From positions 1 to 50,834 of the forward strand of contig CAJUAR010000012.1 in the NCBI GenBank assembly GCA_910584495.1: 50,834 nucleotides of DNA. The letters run 5' to 3'. Below the pieces are notes generated by a model that had not been told where the DNA came from, searched no databases, and saw nothing but the letters and a program-made list of their open reading frames with translations. Each line of letters begins with the position of its first letter. The stretch's first letter is position 1. The position numbers and the translations under genes were made by a program. Origin of the DNA: an uncultured Muribaculaceae bacterium (lineage in GTDB: Bacteria; Bacteroidota; Bacteroidia; Bacteroidales; Muribaculaceae). Shown piece by piece: positions 16,267 to 25,703 of the stretch.

Positions 16267-17985
16267 ATGCCACGCCTCATATTATCTATCATAGGCATCA
16301 CGCTTCTTTTCATGCCTGCTGTGCAGGCCCAGACTTCGGTATATCTTAACGATGAGAACCGGAGCTTGCTCGTTGCGCTCGACAGCCTTCTGCGCCGCGC
16401 TCCCGAAATCGACTTTCACAAAGAAGCTTCCATAGCCACACTTCGCAGCAAATATCATAAGACCGCTGACCTGGAAACAAAGTATTGGTTAGCAAACAGC
16501 CTCTACGACGAATATGCCGCATACGACTCCGATTCGGCAATGACATATATCGACCGTGCTGCCGTGCTTGCCGACAAGCTTGGCCGAGACGACCTGAAGA
16601 CCGACATGGAACTTAACAGGGCATATATTCTTTCGGCCACCGGCATGCTCACCGAGGCCGACCGCTGCCTGAGCCGCCTCGACGAAGAAAAAATGTCCAA
16701 TGCCCAACTTCACAAATTCACCGACCGCGCCATCTTTTTAGCTTCTCACCGCGAGCAATATATAAACAACCCCAAAGCAACTTCGGCCTATCCCGCCCGT
16801 GTCGACAGCCTGATTAAAGATGCAATGCGAAACATCCGTCCCGACGACCCATATTATGGGTGGTTCATGGGCTGGGGACACCTCAAGAACAAGGAAGAAG
16901 CCATAAAGGCCATAAACGTGGTGCAGCCTTTGATGGAGAGCTGCAAATTTCGAAGCCGAGACGACGCACTCAACGCATGGGTGCTCAGCAAACTATATGA
17001 GTATGCCGGCGATATGCCCAACAAGCTCAAGTATCTAATTCTATCGGCTATGGCCGACATCCATGCAAGCGTCAAAGAGATTGCTTCGCTCGAAGAAGTG
17101 GCTATTATCCTGTGCGATGCCGGCGACTTTGAACGTGCCAACGACTACATCAACTACGCCTATAACTGCGCAAATCACTATAAAAGCCGTGTGCGACTGG
17201 GACGCATTGCCGGACTGAAGGAAAAGACCCTGAACGCCATCTACAACCACAGCCAAAGACAGGCTGAACAAAACCGCTTCATGCTGGGGTTGCTCATCTG
17301 CGTGGTGCTTGTGCTTGTTTTTGCAATGCTGTTCATCATCAAGCAGATGCGACAGCTTGCGCGTTCGCGTCATGCCCTGGGTCGCGCCAATATAGAGCTA
17401 AAGCAGCGTGTGGCAGAACTGCAACAGACTCGTACCGAACTGGACGAAAGCAACCGCCAGCTGGCAAGGATGTACGACCGCGCAAAGAACGATGCCTCCA
17501 AACTGTCTGCAAACAACGAAGCAAAAGAAAAATATATTGCCAACATCTTCACCATCTGTTCCGACTATATTACGAAGCTCGACGACTTCAGAAAAAACAT
17601 CTACCGGATGATTGTCGCACGTCGATTCGACGAGCTGCGCGATTTGACAAAGTCGCCCGAACTATCAAACAGTGAAATCAAGGAACTATATGCCAACTTC
17701 GACCGCATATTTCTTCAGATCTACCCCGACTTTGTGAGCGATTTCAACACCCTGCTCCGTCCGGAAGAGCGCATAGAGCCACGCTCAGCCGAATCGCTTA
17801 CAACCGAGCTTCGCATCTATGCTCTCGTACGCCTGGGATTGAACGACAGTGTGAAAATTGCAAAATTTCTTCATATTTCGGTGCAGACGGTCTATAACAC
17901 CCGCCAACGCACACGCAACAAGGCGGCAGGCCCTCGCGATGCCTTTGCCGAAGCTGTTACCTCGCTCGGAAAATCGTCGATTTAG
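16267..17985 (+). CDS. DUF6377-type membrane-spanning transcriptional regulator of the PUL
   Basis: The 572-aa protein has a signal peptide (residues 1-21), a periplasmic helical-repeat (TPR-like) sensor region of about 300 residues, one membrane segment at about 339-358 (MLGLLICVVLVLVFAMLFII), a coiled coil (about 365-420) and a cytoplasmic C-terminal domain. That domain ends in a LuxR-like helix-turn-helix (DSVKIAKFLHISVQTVYNTRQR, about 530-555). This arrangement matches the Bacteroidetes family annotated DUF6377, often found beside SusC/SusD genes and likely to sense a glycan breakdown product in the periplasm. It has no kinase domain. The gene has its own promoter and lies directly upstream of SusC in the same direction, so it is the probable activator of the PUL. 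Confidence 0.8.
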   Translation: MPRLILSIIGITLLFMPAVQAQTSVYLNDENRSLLVALDSLLRRAPEIDFHKEASIATLRSKYHKTADLETKYWLANSLYDEYAAYDSDSAMTYIDRAAVLADKLGRDDLKTDMELNRAYILSATGMLTEADRCLSRLDEEKMSNAQLHKFTDRAIFLASHREQYINNPKATSAYPARVDSLIKDAMRNIRPDDPYYGWFMGWGHLKNKEEAIKAINVVQPLMESCKFRSRDDALNAWVLSKLYEYAGDMPNKLKYLILSAMADIHASVKEIASLEEVAIILCDAGDFERANDYINYAYNCANHYKSRVRLGRIAGLKEKTLNAIYNHSQRQAEQNRFMLGLLICVVLVLVFAMLFIIKQMRQLARSRHALGRANIELKQRVAELQQTRTELDESNRQLARMYDRAKNDASKLSANNEAKEKYIANIFTICSDYITKLDDFRKNIYRMIVARRFDELRDLTKSPELSNSEIKELYANFDRIFLQIYPDFVSDFNTLLRPEERIEPRSAESLTTELRIYALVRLGLNDSVKIAKFLHISVQTVYNTRQRTRNKAAGPRDAFAEAVTSLGKSSI

Positions 17986-18097
17986 CTTCCCATAACAGCC
18001 TTTTCAATTTACCAAAGCACCACACAGCAATGAGGCCATTATATTAATAATCAACACAATAGCCAAAGTCATTATTTACCACCTCTGTTTCACATCC

Positions 18098-18128
18098 TTT
18101 GAGTTGACATTTGTTCATCGTAACTTTG
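18098..18128 (+). promoter_or_regulatory. Bacteroidetes-type promoter of the susC-like gene
   Basis: TTTG (18098-18101), 19 nt and TAACTTTG (18121-18128), 40 bp before the start. The -7 box and spacing are identical to those of the regulator gene at 16204-16234. A TTGACA at 18104-18109 falls inside the spacer. Confidence 0.7.
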
Positions 18129-18168
18129 TGCCACATAAACTTTCAATCTAAACTATCAAACACATTTC

Positions 18169-21100
18169 ATGGAAAAACAAAGTTACAGCGTGAAATCATG
18201 CGTGATTTTACTTGCTATGTTGTTTTTTGGCGCCGCAAGTGCCTTGGCAAACATAGTGGCCCAGGGAACTGTGACCGACACTTCGGGCGAACCGCTCATT
18301 GGTGTTTCGGTTGTGGAAAAGGGCACCAAAAATGGCGTCACCACCGACATTGACGGCAATTTCCGAATATCAGTATCCGATGGCGCCTATATCAATTTCT
18401 CTTATATTGGGTACGATGCCGTTGAAGCCGCTGCTGCTGCCAATATGCACATAGTACTGAAAGAAAACAGCACAATGCTCGACGAAGTGGTGGCCATTGG
18501 TTATGGCACTCAGAAAAAGAGTGTTGTGACTGCCTCCATTGCCAAGGTGAGCAGCGATGACCTCAGTGCCACAGCCCCGGTGCGCATGGACAACGCCTTG
18601 AAGGGCCTTGCTTCGGGTGTAACCGTAACATCGTCGAGCGGCCAGCCCGGCGCCGCAGCCCGCGTCCGCATCCGCGGTATTGGCACTATCAACAACTCCG
18701 ACCCTCTCTACATTGTCGACGGCATGCCTATCGAAGGCGGACTTGACTACCTCAACCCCAACGATATTGCATCTATCGAAGTGCTGAAGGACGCAGCCTC
18801 CGGCGCCGTCTATGGCGCACGAGCAGCCAACGGCGTTGTGCTCGTAACTACCAAATCGGGCAAGGAAGGCCCTGCCAAACTGAGCTATGACTTCAGCTAT
18901 GGCTGGCAGAATGTTGCAAAGAAGCGCAAAGTGCTAAATGCCACCGAGTATGCCATGATGATGAACGAAGGTGCTGTCAACGCCGGTATCGCACCGAGCT
19001 ATGCCGACCCCGTTTCCTACGGCAAAGGAACAGACTGGCAGGAGGAAATCTTCAACGACAACGCTCCGGTGATGAACCACCAGGTGGCTCTCAGCGGCGC
19101 AAGCGAAAAGGTGAACTACATGATGTCGCTCGGCTACTACACCCAGGACGGTATTATCGGAGGCAACTTCAACCGTTCGAACTACCAGCGTCTGACACTG
19201 CGAAGCAATGTGGGAATCACAGTATTCGACGAATCGAAAACACGTAACTTCCTCAACAAACTGACGGTGAACACCAACATTGCCTATACCCGCATCAAGA
19301 GCAAAAACATAGAGGCAAACTCTACATGGGGTTCGCCGCTGGGCTCGGCTCTGTCGATGTCGCCCATCCTCACCCCCTATCTGGAAAAAGGTAGCGCGGA
19401 AGAAAAACATCAGCTCAACTACCTCAAGGATCAGGCCGACTATGTGCCCATGTACAGCAACGACGGCCGACTGGTGATGGTGCCCACCGCTTTCGGCAAC
19501 TATCAGGAAATGAACAATCCCGTGGCAAACATGATGCTCCCCGGACAGAAAAACTGGAGCCACAAGTTCGTGGGCAACTTCGTTGGCGAACTTCAGCTGT
19601 TCGACAACCTGCGCTACCGAATCAGCTACGGTGCCGACCTGTCGTTCTGGGGACATGACGGCTACACACCCAAATACTATCTTCGCAACGGCCAGGGCCA
19701 GACTTTCTCGGCAGCATACGCCGGACGCAGCAACGGCCTTGTATGGCAGATTGAAAACGTGCTCATGTACAACAAGACAATCGGCGCTCATTCGTTCGAC
19801 ATAGTGCTGGGTCAATCGGCAAAACAGAGCAGCGGAAGCTACCTCAGCGGAAGCCGCAACAACATTATCGACTACAGCCGCCCGTATATCGACGCGTCGA
19901 CGGGCCTTGCAGCCGACGGCGACCAAAGCGTGTCGGGAGCACCCAACGTCAAAGCCAAACTGGCCTCCTACTTCGGCCGTGCAAGCTACAACTTCGACGA
20001 ACGCTATATGATTCAGGCCACAATCCGCCGCGACGGTTCGAGCCGCTTCGGTTCCAACAACCACTGGGCAACATTCCCCTCGGTGTCGGCTGGCTGGAAC
20101 ATTATGAACGAAGCCTTTATGGAAGGCAGCCGCACATGGCTCAACAACCTCAAACTCCGTGCAAGCTGGGGTAAGAACGGTAACGAAAACATTGGCGACT
20201 TCCAGTATATAGCCCTGGCAGCAAGCGGAAACAATGCAATATTCGGCAAAGACGGCCATGTGGTCAACGGAACAAAACCAACGCAGCTGGCCAACAAGGA
20301 TCTTAAATGGGAAGAATCGGAACAGACCGACATAGGCCTCGACTTCGGATTCCTGCAGAACCGAATCACCTTCAGCGTGGACTACTTCCGTAAGGACACC
20401 AACGGCATGCTGATGACCATGTCGCTCCCCCAGTATGTGGGCGAAGCCATCCCCGTGGGCAACGTGGGCAAGATGCGCAACACAGGTCTTGAATTCGACC
20501 TCCACTACCGCCAGAACTTCGGCGACCTCAACGTCAGCTTCAACGGCAACCTTTCTTACCTCAAGAACAAACTCATTGCCTACGGCAACGAACAGGGCTG
20601 GGCCAACCTCGATTCCTTCCAGAACACAGGCACCATATCCCGCGCCGAAAACGGACAGCCTTTCCCCTTCTTCTACGGCTACAAGACCGACGGAGTCATC
20701 CAGAACGCTGCCGAAGCCGCTGAATATAACAGCAAATACGGCACAAGCCTTGTGCCCGGCGACGTGCGCTTCAAAGACGTGAACGACGACGGAGCAATCA
20801 CCGAAGACGACCGCACCAAAATCGGCCGCGGCATGCCCGACTGGACTTTCGGCTTCGGCCTCACTGCCACCTACAAAGGATTTGACTTCAACGTATTCTT
20901 CCAGGGTACGGCCGGCAACGATATTTTCGATGCCACCCGACGCACCGACGCCCTTGCTTCGAACCTCCCCTCGTGGATGCTCAACCGCTGGACCGGCGAA
21001 GGCACCTCCAACCGTCTTCCCCGCTACGTTCAGGCCGACGGCTACAACTGGCAATCGTCCGACCTGCTGGTGTACGACGGCAGCTATCTGCGCCTGAAAA

Positions 21101-21315
21101 ACATCCAGCTCGGCTACACTCTGCCCGAAAATCTCACCCGCCGCGTGTCCATCTCCAAATTCCGCGTATATGTGGCTGCCGAGAACCTCTTCACCTGGAC
21201 AAAATACCACGGATTCGACCCCGAAATCTCGTCGGGAGGAACCTCGCTGGGCATCGACTACGGCGTGTATCCTCAGGCCCGCGTATGGACTGTCGGTTGC
21301 AACCTCGCATTCTAA
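18169..21315 (+). CDS. susC: SusC/RagA-like TonB-linked outer-membrane transporter
   Basis: The 1048-aa protein has a signal peptide (about 1-28) and a CarboxypepD-regulatory-like domain (GTVTDTSGEPLIGVSVVEKG, to about 105). A linker DEVVAIGYGTQKK precedes a plug domain of about 120 residues (VRIRGIGTINNSDPLYIVDG, IASIEVLKDAASGAVYGARAANGV). A 22-strand barrel follows, with TonB-receptor C-terminal features (YLRLKNIQLGYTLP, FRVYVAAENLFTW) and a final aromatic strand ending in NLAF. SusC proteins import oligosaccharides across the outer membrane using TonB energy, with the SusD partner as a lid. The length is typical. It is the first structural gene of the PUL, 27 bp before susD. The gh16 gene downstream suggests a beta-glucan ligand. 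Confidence 0.95.
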   Translation: MEKQSYSVKSCVILLAMLFFGAASALANIVAQGTVTDTSGEPLIGVSVVEKGTKNGVTTDIDGNFRISVSDGAYINFSYIGYDAVEAAAAANMHIVLKENSTMLDEVVAIGYGTQKKSVVTASIAKVSSDDLSATAPVRMDNALKGLASGVTVTSSSGQPGAAARVRIRGIGTINNSDPLYIVDGMPIEGGLDYLNPNDIASIEVLKDAASGAVYGARAANGVVLVTTKSGKEGPAKLSYDFSYGWQNVAKKRKVLNATEYAMMMNEGAVNAGIAPSYADPVSYGKGTDWQEEIFNDNAPVMNHQVALSGASEKVNYMMSLGYYTQDGIIGGNFNRSNYQRLTLRSNVGITVFDESKTRNFLNKLTVNTNIAYTRIKSKNIEANSTWGSPLGSALSMSPILTPYLEKGSAEEKHQLNYLKDQADYVPMYSNDGRLVMVPTAFGNYQEMNNPVANMMLPGQKNWSHKFVGNFVGELQLFDNLRYRISYGADLSFWGHDGYTPKYYLRNGQGQTFSAAYAGRSNGLVWQIENVLMYNKTIGAHSFDIVLGQSAKQSSGSYLSGSRNNIIDYSRPYIDASTGLAADGDQSVSGAPNVKAKLASYFGRASYNFDERYMIQATIRRDGSSRFGSNNHWATFPSVSAGWNIMNEAFMEGSRTWLNNLKLRASWGKNGNENIGDFQYIALAASGNNAIFGKDGHVVNGTKPTQLANKDLKWEESEQTDIGLDFGFLQNRITFSVDYFRKDTNGMLMTMSLPQYVGEAIPVGNVGKMRNTGLEFDLHYRQNFGDLNVSFNGNLSYLKNKLIAYGNEQGWANLDSFQNTGTISRAENGQPFPFFYGYKTDGVIQNAAEAAEYNSKYGTSLVPGDVRFKDVNDDGAITEDDRTKIGRGMPDWTFGFGLTATYKGFDFNVFFQGTAGNDIFDATRRTDALASNLPSWMLNRWTGEGTSNRLPRYVQADGYNWQSSDLLVYDGSYLRLKNIQLGYTLPENLTRRVSISKFRVYVAAENLFTWTKYHGFDPEISSGGTSLGIDYGVYPQARVWTVGCNLAF

Positions 21316-21342
21316 TCACCGTAAAGAACAATCGTAAACATT

Positions 21343-22854
21343 ATGAAATCAATATATAAATTTCTGGGTATTGCAGCCATGGCCATGGGCATGAGCAGCT
21401 GCGGCGACGACTTTCTGGATGTCACCTCACCCACTCAGATTCCATCCGACGAATACTTCTCAACTGCCGCCCATGTGCAGGAAGCGGTTGTTGCCGCCTA
21501 CGACCCCTTGAAATGGACCGACTGGGGCATGGGTGAATACGCTCCATTCACTTTGATGGCCGACATCATGGCCGACGACCTATGGGTTGGAGGTTCCGAC
21601 AAAAACGACAACCAGAACTGGCACCTGATGGCCAACTACGAGGCTACACCGCTCAAAGTCATTACCAGCATCTGGGTGGAAGGTTTCTCAGGCATCAAAC
21701 GCTGCAACGACGTGCTCGAAGACATCGAACGCGGCATACCCGACGCTACAGACAAACAAATCAAGGAATGGCAAGCTCAGGTGTATGTACTTCGAGCCTA
21801 CTACACCAACTGGCTGTGGAAGTTCTACGGCAACATCCCCTACTACCAGCGCAACCTCACCTTCCCCTATATCACCGAACAAGTGAAGGCCGACGACGTA
21901 TATGCCTTCATGGTGAAGGATATTGAAGATGCCCTTGCACTCAACGCCCTACCCTTCCGTGCCGACGATGCCGAAGCCGGCGTTATTACCACCGCAATGG
22001 CCTACATGCTCTATGCCGAAGTGGTGATGTACCAGCGCGACACCGAACGCTATGCCACAGCCCTCAGATATATGAAGGAAATCATCGATTCGCCCGAATA
22101 TGACCTGATGGAAAACTATGGCGACATATTCAAGGCTTCAGGCGAATGGTGCAAAGAATCAATCTGGGAAATAAACTACATCTCGGAGAACGCCATCCGC
22201 GACTGGGGCGCACCCCTCGCTGCCGGAGGTACTGTGCTGCCAACCCTCATCAGCCCCAACAACTGGCCCAGCGGCGGCGACGGCCACAACGGCGGCTGGG
22301 GTTTCTGCCCCGTGCGCAAGGAAACTTACGAACGCTACAGCCCCGATGACGCACGCCGCGCAGCAACATGCTGGGACGTTGCTTCGACAGGCATTGAATA
22401 TAACGTTCGATACCAGGACACCGGCTTATTCCTCGAAAAATACGCCGCTCAGGCCGACGGAAACGCCGGACAGAAAGCTTCGGGCGAGCTCAACTACAAC
22501 AACAACTGGCGCATATACCGCTACTCCGAAGCCCTGCTCAACGCCGCAGAGCTGCTCCTTGCCACCGGAGGAAGCGCCGGCGATGCCAAAACCTATCTCA
22601 ACCAGGTGCGCAAACGTGCCGGACTGCAGACCGAACTGCCGGCCACGCTCGACAACATCATCGAAGAACGTCACCTCGAATTTGTGGGCGAAGGCAAACG
22701 CTACTGGGACCTTATCCGCACCGACAAAGCTCAGAGCGTGCTGGGACCCGACAAATACCGCACAAACACCTGGAGCGCTAACAAAAAACATCTGCCAATC
22801 CCGCAGTCGGAAATCGACCGTTCGCAAGGCACTCTCACTCAAAACCCCTACTAA
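21343..22854 (+). CDS. susD: SusD/RagB-like glycan-binding surface lipoprotein
   Basis: The 503-aa protein has a lipoprotein leader with Cys20 (AAMAMGMSSCGDDFLD). The N-terminal SusD-like domain has the usual FLDVTSPTQIPSDEYFSTAAHVQEAVVA start and TPR-like helices. The C-terminal RagB/SusD domain has YRYSEALLNAAELL, YLNQVRKRAGL and EERHLEFVGEGKRYWDLIRT, ending LPIPQSEIDRSQGTLTQNPY. The last phrase is highly characteristic of the family. It binds the glycan at the cell surface and caps the SusC barrel. Gene order and short spacing (27 bp after susC, 9 bp before the next gene) show an operon. Confidence 0.95.
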   Translation: MKSIYKFLGIAAMAMGMSSCGDDFLDVTSPTQIPSDEYFSTAAHVQEAVVAAYDPLKWTDWGMGEYAPFTLMADIMADDLWVGGSDKNDNQNWHLMANYEATPLKVITSIWVEGFSGIKRCNDVLEDIERGIPDATDKQIKEWQAQVYVLRAYYTNWLWKFYGNIPYYQRNLTFPYITEQVKADDVYAFMVKDIEDALALNALPFRADDAEAGVITTAMAYMLYAEVVMYQRDTERYATALRYMKEIIDSPEYDLMENYGDIFKASGEWCKESIWEINYISENAIRDWGAPLAAGGTVLPTLISPNNWPSGGDGHNGGWGFCPVRKETYERYSPDDARRAATCWDVASTGIEYNVRYQDTGLFLEKYAAQADGNAGQKASGELNYNNNWRIYRYSEALLNAAELLLATGGSAGDAKTYLNQVRKRAGLQTELPATLDNIIEERHLEFVGEGKRYWDLIRTDKAQSVLGPDKYRTNTWSANKKHLPIPQSEIDRSQGTLTQNPY

Positions 22855-22863
22855 TCGACCGCT

Positions 22864-24270
22864 ATGAAACTATATATCAAATCAATAGCTCTGGCAATGC
22901 TGGCCATGGGAACTGCGGTGGCTCTTCCTTCGTGCTCGGAAGATTCCATCTACAACGTCAATGCCAACGACGTGCCCGAGGCTGCCAACTATGCCGAAAA
23001 CGTGGTCATCACTGTTGACCAGTCTACCAATATCGCCACTTTCTCCTTCAACGCCAAAGGTGTCTACCCCGTGTGGATTATCGACGGAAAGAGCTACTCC
23101 ACCACGCCCGAGTTCACCCGCTACTACCGCAAGGCCGGCGAATACCAGGTGGAAGTGAAAGTGGCCAATGCCAACGGCATTAGCAAAGGCACCATCACCA
23201 AATCGTTCACCGTCGACAAAACTATGATGAACGGATTCGGCGGTTATAAATTCGACAGCGATTTCAACCTCTGGACCAAAGCAAATGTGAAGCTCAACAG
23301 CTTCTGGTATGCTCCCGGATGGTCTCAGATTGCCGACCCCGAATATACAATGACCAAAGAAGCCATCAGCCTCACTCTTCCCCAGGCCACTACCGACCAG
23401 TGGCAGGCACAGATGCACGTGGGCACAGACATCTGCCTAAACGAAGGCGAAGCCTACGACTTCTCGGTTATATTCACCGCCACAAAGGACATGAACAACA
23501 TCACCGTCAAAATCCATCCCGACGGTGACGACGACGATGCCCACTCGTTCTTCCCCAACTCGAAGGTGAACATCACCGCCGGCGAGCCCAAGGCATTCTG
23601 GTTCAGCAACCTGACTGCAGCAGTGCCGATGAACAACCTTGTCTTTACCTTCGACTTCGGCGGCAACCCCGAAGGAGTTGAAGTGACAATAGAAAACATT
23701 GTGCTCAAACGCCATGCCGACGACGACGGCACAGTGCTTCCCGAACTGCCCACCACCCCCGAGCCGAACTGGGTGGATGTGAACAGCGCCGACAACCTGT
23801 GGAGCACCTGCAACTACACCAACAGCTTCCATTACGCTCCCGGCTGGGCTCAGATTGCCGACCCTGTCCTGACATTCGACGGCCGCAACTTCTCTATCGA
23901 TCTGCCTTCAGCCACATTCGAGCAATGGCAGTCACAGGTTAAGTTCCACACCGACCTTGCAGCCACAGATACCAACCTGGCTTATGACTTCAAAATCACC
24001 TTGAAAAGCAACAAGGAGATCGGGGGCGCGACAATCAAGCTTGTACAGTCCGACGAGATTGTCGACGGCAAAGAAATTAAGCACGACAACAACTTCTTCT
24101 TTGCCGAAACTGTCAAGCTCGAAGCCGACGTACCCACCACATTCTGGCAAGCCTCTGTCAAGGCTCCCGAAGCGATGCATGCAGTGTCGCTGGTGCTCGA
24201 CTTTGGCGGCAATCCCGACGGAACAGTGGTAGAAGTCAGCGACATAATCTTCCAAGTTCATCACGACTGA
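22864..24270 (+). CDS. Surface lipoprotein with PKD-like domain and two tandem glycan-binding-like modules (SusE/F position)
   Basis: The 468-aa protein has a lipoprotein leader with Cys24 (AVALPSCSED), a PKD/Ig-like domain at about 45-118 (GVYPVWIIDGKSYSTTPEFT), then two homologous modules at about 127-285 and 300-468. The modules share a start (LW-N-FWYAPGW-QIADP in the first, LW-NSFHYAPGWAQIADP in the second) and a matching DQWQAQ/EQWQSQ turn. Both also share the FDFGGNP / LDFGGNP end, so one module arose by duplication. The fold resembles CBM4-like jelly-roll binding modules; this is inference from length and aromatic pattern. In PULs a lipoprotein at this position binds polysaccharide outside the cell. 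Two modules could give avidity for a long beta-glucan chain. Confidence 0.75.
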   Translation: MKLYIKSIALAMLAMGTAVALPSCSEDSIYNVNANDVPEAANYAENVVITVDQSTNIATFSFNAKGVYPVWIIDGKSYSTTPEFTRYYRKAGEYQVEVKVANANGISKGTITKSFTVDKTMMNGFGGYKFDSDFNLWTKANVKLNSFWYAPGWSQIADPEYTMTKEAISLTLPQATTDQWQAQMHVGTDICLNEGEAYDFSVIFTATKDMNNITVKIHPDGDDDDAHSFFPNSKVNITAGEPKAFWFSNLTAAVPMNNLVFTFDFGGNPEGVEVTIENIVLKRHADDDGTVLPELPTTPEPNWVDVNSADNLWSTCNYTNSFHYAPGWAQIADPVLTFDGRNFSIDLPSATFEQWQSQVKFHTDLAATDTNLAYDFKITLKSNKEIGGATIKLVQSDEIVDGKEIKHDNNFFFAETVKLEADVPTTFWQASVKAPEAMHAVSLVLDFGGNPDGTVVEVSDIIFQVHHD

Positions 24271-24280
24271 TGAATAGCCG

Positions 24281-24328
24281 CGCATGGTCGGGATGTATTA
24301 TCGCATTTAACCCGGCCATGCGCTTTTT
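24281..24328 (+). terminator. Hairpin followed by T run between the binding-protein gene and the GH16 gene
   Basis: CGCATGGTCGGG (24281-24292) pairs with CCCGGCCATGCG (24311-24322), with one G-U pair and an 18-nt loop, followed by CTTTTT. It may attenuate transcription into the GH16 gene, or protect the 3' end of the susCD mRNA. Confidence 0.6.
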
Positions 24329-24346
24329 CCCTTCAATTTCAATGCT

Positions 24347-25471
24347 ATGAATTCATATCTCAGAACACTGCTCTACTCCGCAGCCCTCACGGCCAGCCTC
24401 ACAGCCTGCGGAGGAAGCGACGACGACAAAGGCAAAAACGAGCCCTCGTCCATCAAGCCCTCTGTCGAAGCCCTGAGTTTCGATGCTTCCTCAGGCACAA
24501 AATCATTCACCGTCACCACAACGGGCGAATGGGATGCCGTGTGCACCGAATCGTGGGTGAAACTTGCCAAGAAAGGCACTCTTTCGACAAGCGGCAGCGT
24601 GGATGTGACCGTGGAGCAAAACAACAGCCGCACAGAACGATCAGCCTCTGTCACCCTCATGTCCGGCACTGCGCGCGCATATGTCAACATCGACCAGGCC
24701 GGCAAAACACCTGACCCTGTCGATCCCACCATCAAGGTTCCCGAAGGGTATGAGCTGGTGTGGAACGACGAATTCGACGGCAATTCGCTCAACAGCACCG
24801 ACTGGAAGCACGAAGTGCAAGGCCCGGGCTGGGTCAACAACGAGTTGCAGACCTATGTCAACGGTTCGTTCGATGGCAAGCCCGTGACCGAAGTGAGCGA
24901 CGGAACCCTCAAAATCCACTGCTTCAAACACGCCGGCAAAATATATTCCGGACGTATTTATGCACGTGTCGACGATGGTTGGAAATATGGCATTTTCGAA
25001 GCTCGAATCAAACTGCCAAAAGGCAAAGGAACATGGCCGGCCTACTGGATGATGCCTGTCAACAACGACTTCGGCACCAATCCCTGGCCTCGATGCGGCG
25101 AAATCGACATTATGGAAGAAGTGGGCTACAACCCCAACTACACCTCATCGTCGATTCACTGCGACAGCTACAACCATGTGAAAGGCACACAGAAAACAGC
25201 CGAACGTCTCACCGCCGGCGCTCAGGACGACTTCCACGTCTACCGCCTCGAATGGACTAAAGATTATATCAAAACCTATGTCGACGATCACGCCCTGCTC
25301 ACCTTCAACAACGATGGTACCGGCAAGGTGGAAACATGGCCCTTCAACCGCTCGTTCTACCTCATCCTCAACCTCGCATGGGGAGGCAACTGGGGCGGTG
25401 CTCAGGGTGTCGACGAAAATGCACTGCCGGCAACGATGGAAGTGGACTACGTCCGCGTTTTCCAACAGTAA
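24347..25471 (+). CDS. Glycoside hydrolase family 16 endo-beta-glucanase (laminarinase type) with BACON domain, lipoprotein
   Basis: The 374-aa protein has a lipoprotein leader with Cys21 (LTACGGSDDD) and a BACON domain at about 36-118 (LSFDASSGTKSFTVTTTGEW, WVKL, VNIDQAGK). The GH16 catalytic domain covers about 130-374 and contains the signature GEIDIMEEVG, where Glu252 is the nucleophile, Asp254 assists and Glu257 is the acid/base (ExDxxE). The EIDIME form with its extra residue is the laminarinase/lichenase type, not the kappa-carrageenase or agarase type. WKYGIFEARIKLPKGKGTWPAYWMMP is also typical. It probably cuts beta-1,3 (or mixed 1,3/1,4) glucan at the cell surface into fragments for SusCD. 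No exo-acting glucosidase is encoded nearby. Confidence 0.9.
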   Translation: MNSYLRTLLYSAALTASLTACGGSDDDKGKNEPSSIKPSVEALSFDASSGTKSFTVTTTGEWDAVCTESWVKLAKKGTLSTSGSVDVTVEQNNSRTERSASVTLMSGTARAYVNIDQAGKTPDPVDPTIKVPEGYELVWNDEFDGNSLNSTDWKHEVQGPGWVNNELQTYVNGSFDGKPVTEVSDGTLKIHCFKHAGKIYSGRIYARVDDGWKYGIFEARIKLPKGKGTWPAYWMMPVNNDFGTNPWPRCGEIDIMEEVGYNPNYTSSSIHCDSYNHVKGTQKTAERLTAGAQDDFHVYRLEWTKDYIKTYVDDHALLTFNNDGTGKVETWPFNRSFYLILNLAWGGNWGGAQGVDENALPATMEVDYVRVFQQ

Positions 25472-25626
25472 AACTGCATTGAATGTGAACAATAGTAGTG
25501 TATGATTAGATAGAAATATGGATTTAAGGTTTGTGATTTTTTCCAGAGTATAATAATAAGGTAGAAAAGATTGTTTTAGATTTGAGACACGGGCATAGCC
25601 CGCACCCCTCCCAAGCATAGATTGAC

Positions 25627-25672
25627 AAAACCACAACGGAGCCGTCCGGCCGGACAGCTCCGTTGTGGTTTT
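25627..25672. terminator. Strong bidirectional terminator between the PUL and the flavodoxin gene
   Basis: AAAACCACAACGGAGC (25627-25642) and GCTCCGTTGTGGTTTT (25657-25672) are perfect inverted repeats of 16 bp. The 14-nt interior is itself largely palindromic (GTCCGGCCGGAC). The A run on one side and T run on the other serve both converging genes. The stretch 25472-25626 before it holds nothing else I can identify. Confidence 0.85.
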
Positions 25673-25703
25673 ATGCCGCAAATTATGAATTATGCATTTT
25701 TAA

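Noticed and set aside
18934..21210. Long open frame of 758 codons on the minus strand
   Set aside because: It is the antisense shadow of the susC-like gene; the plus strand encodes a complete, unmistakable SusC and the antisense product has no recognisable domain.
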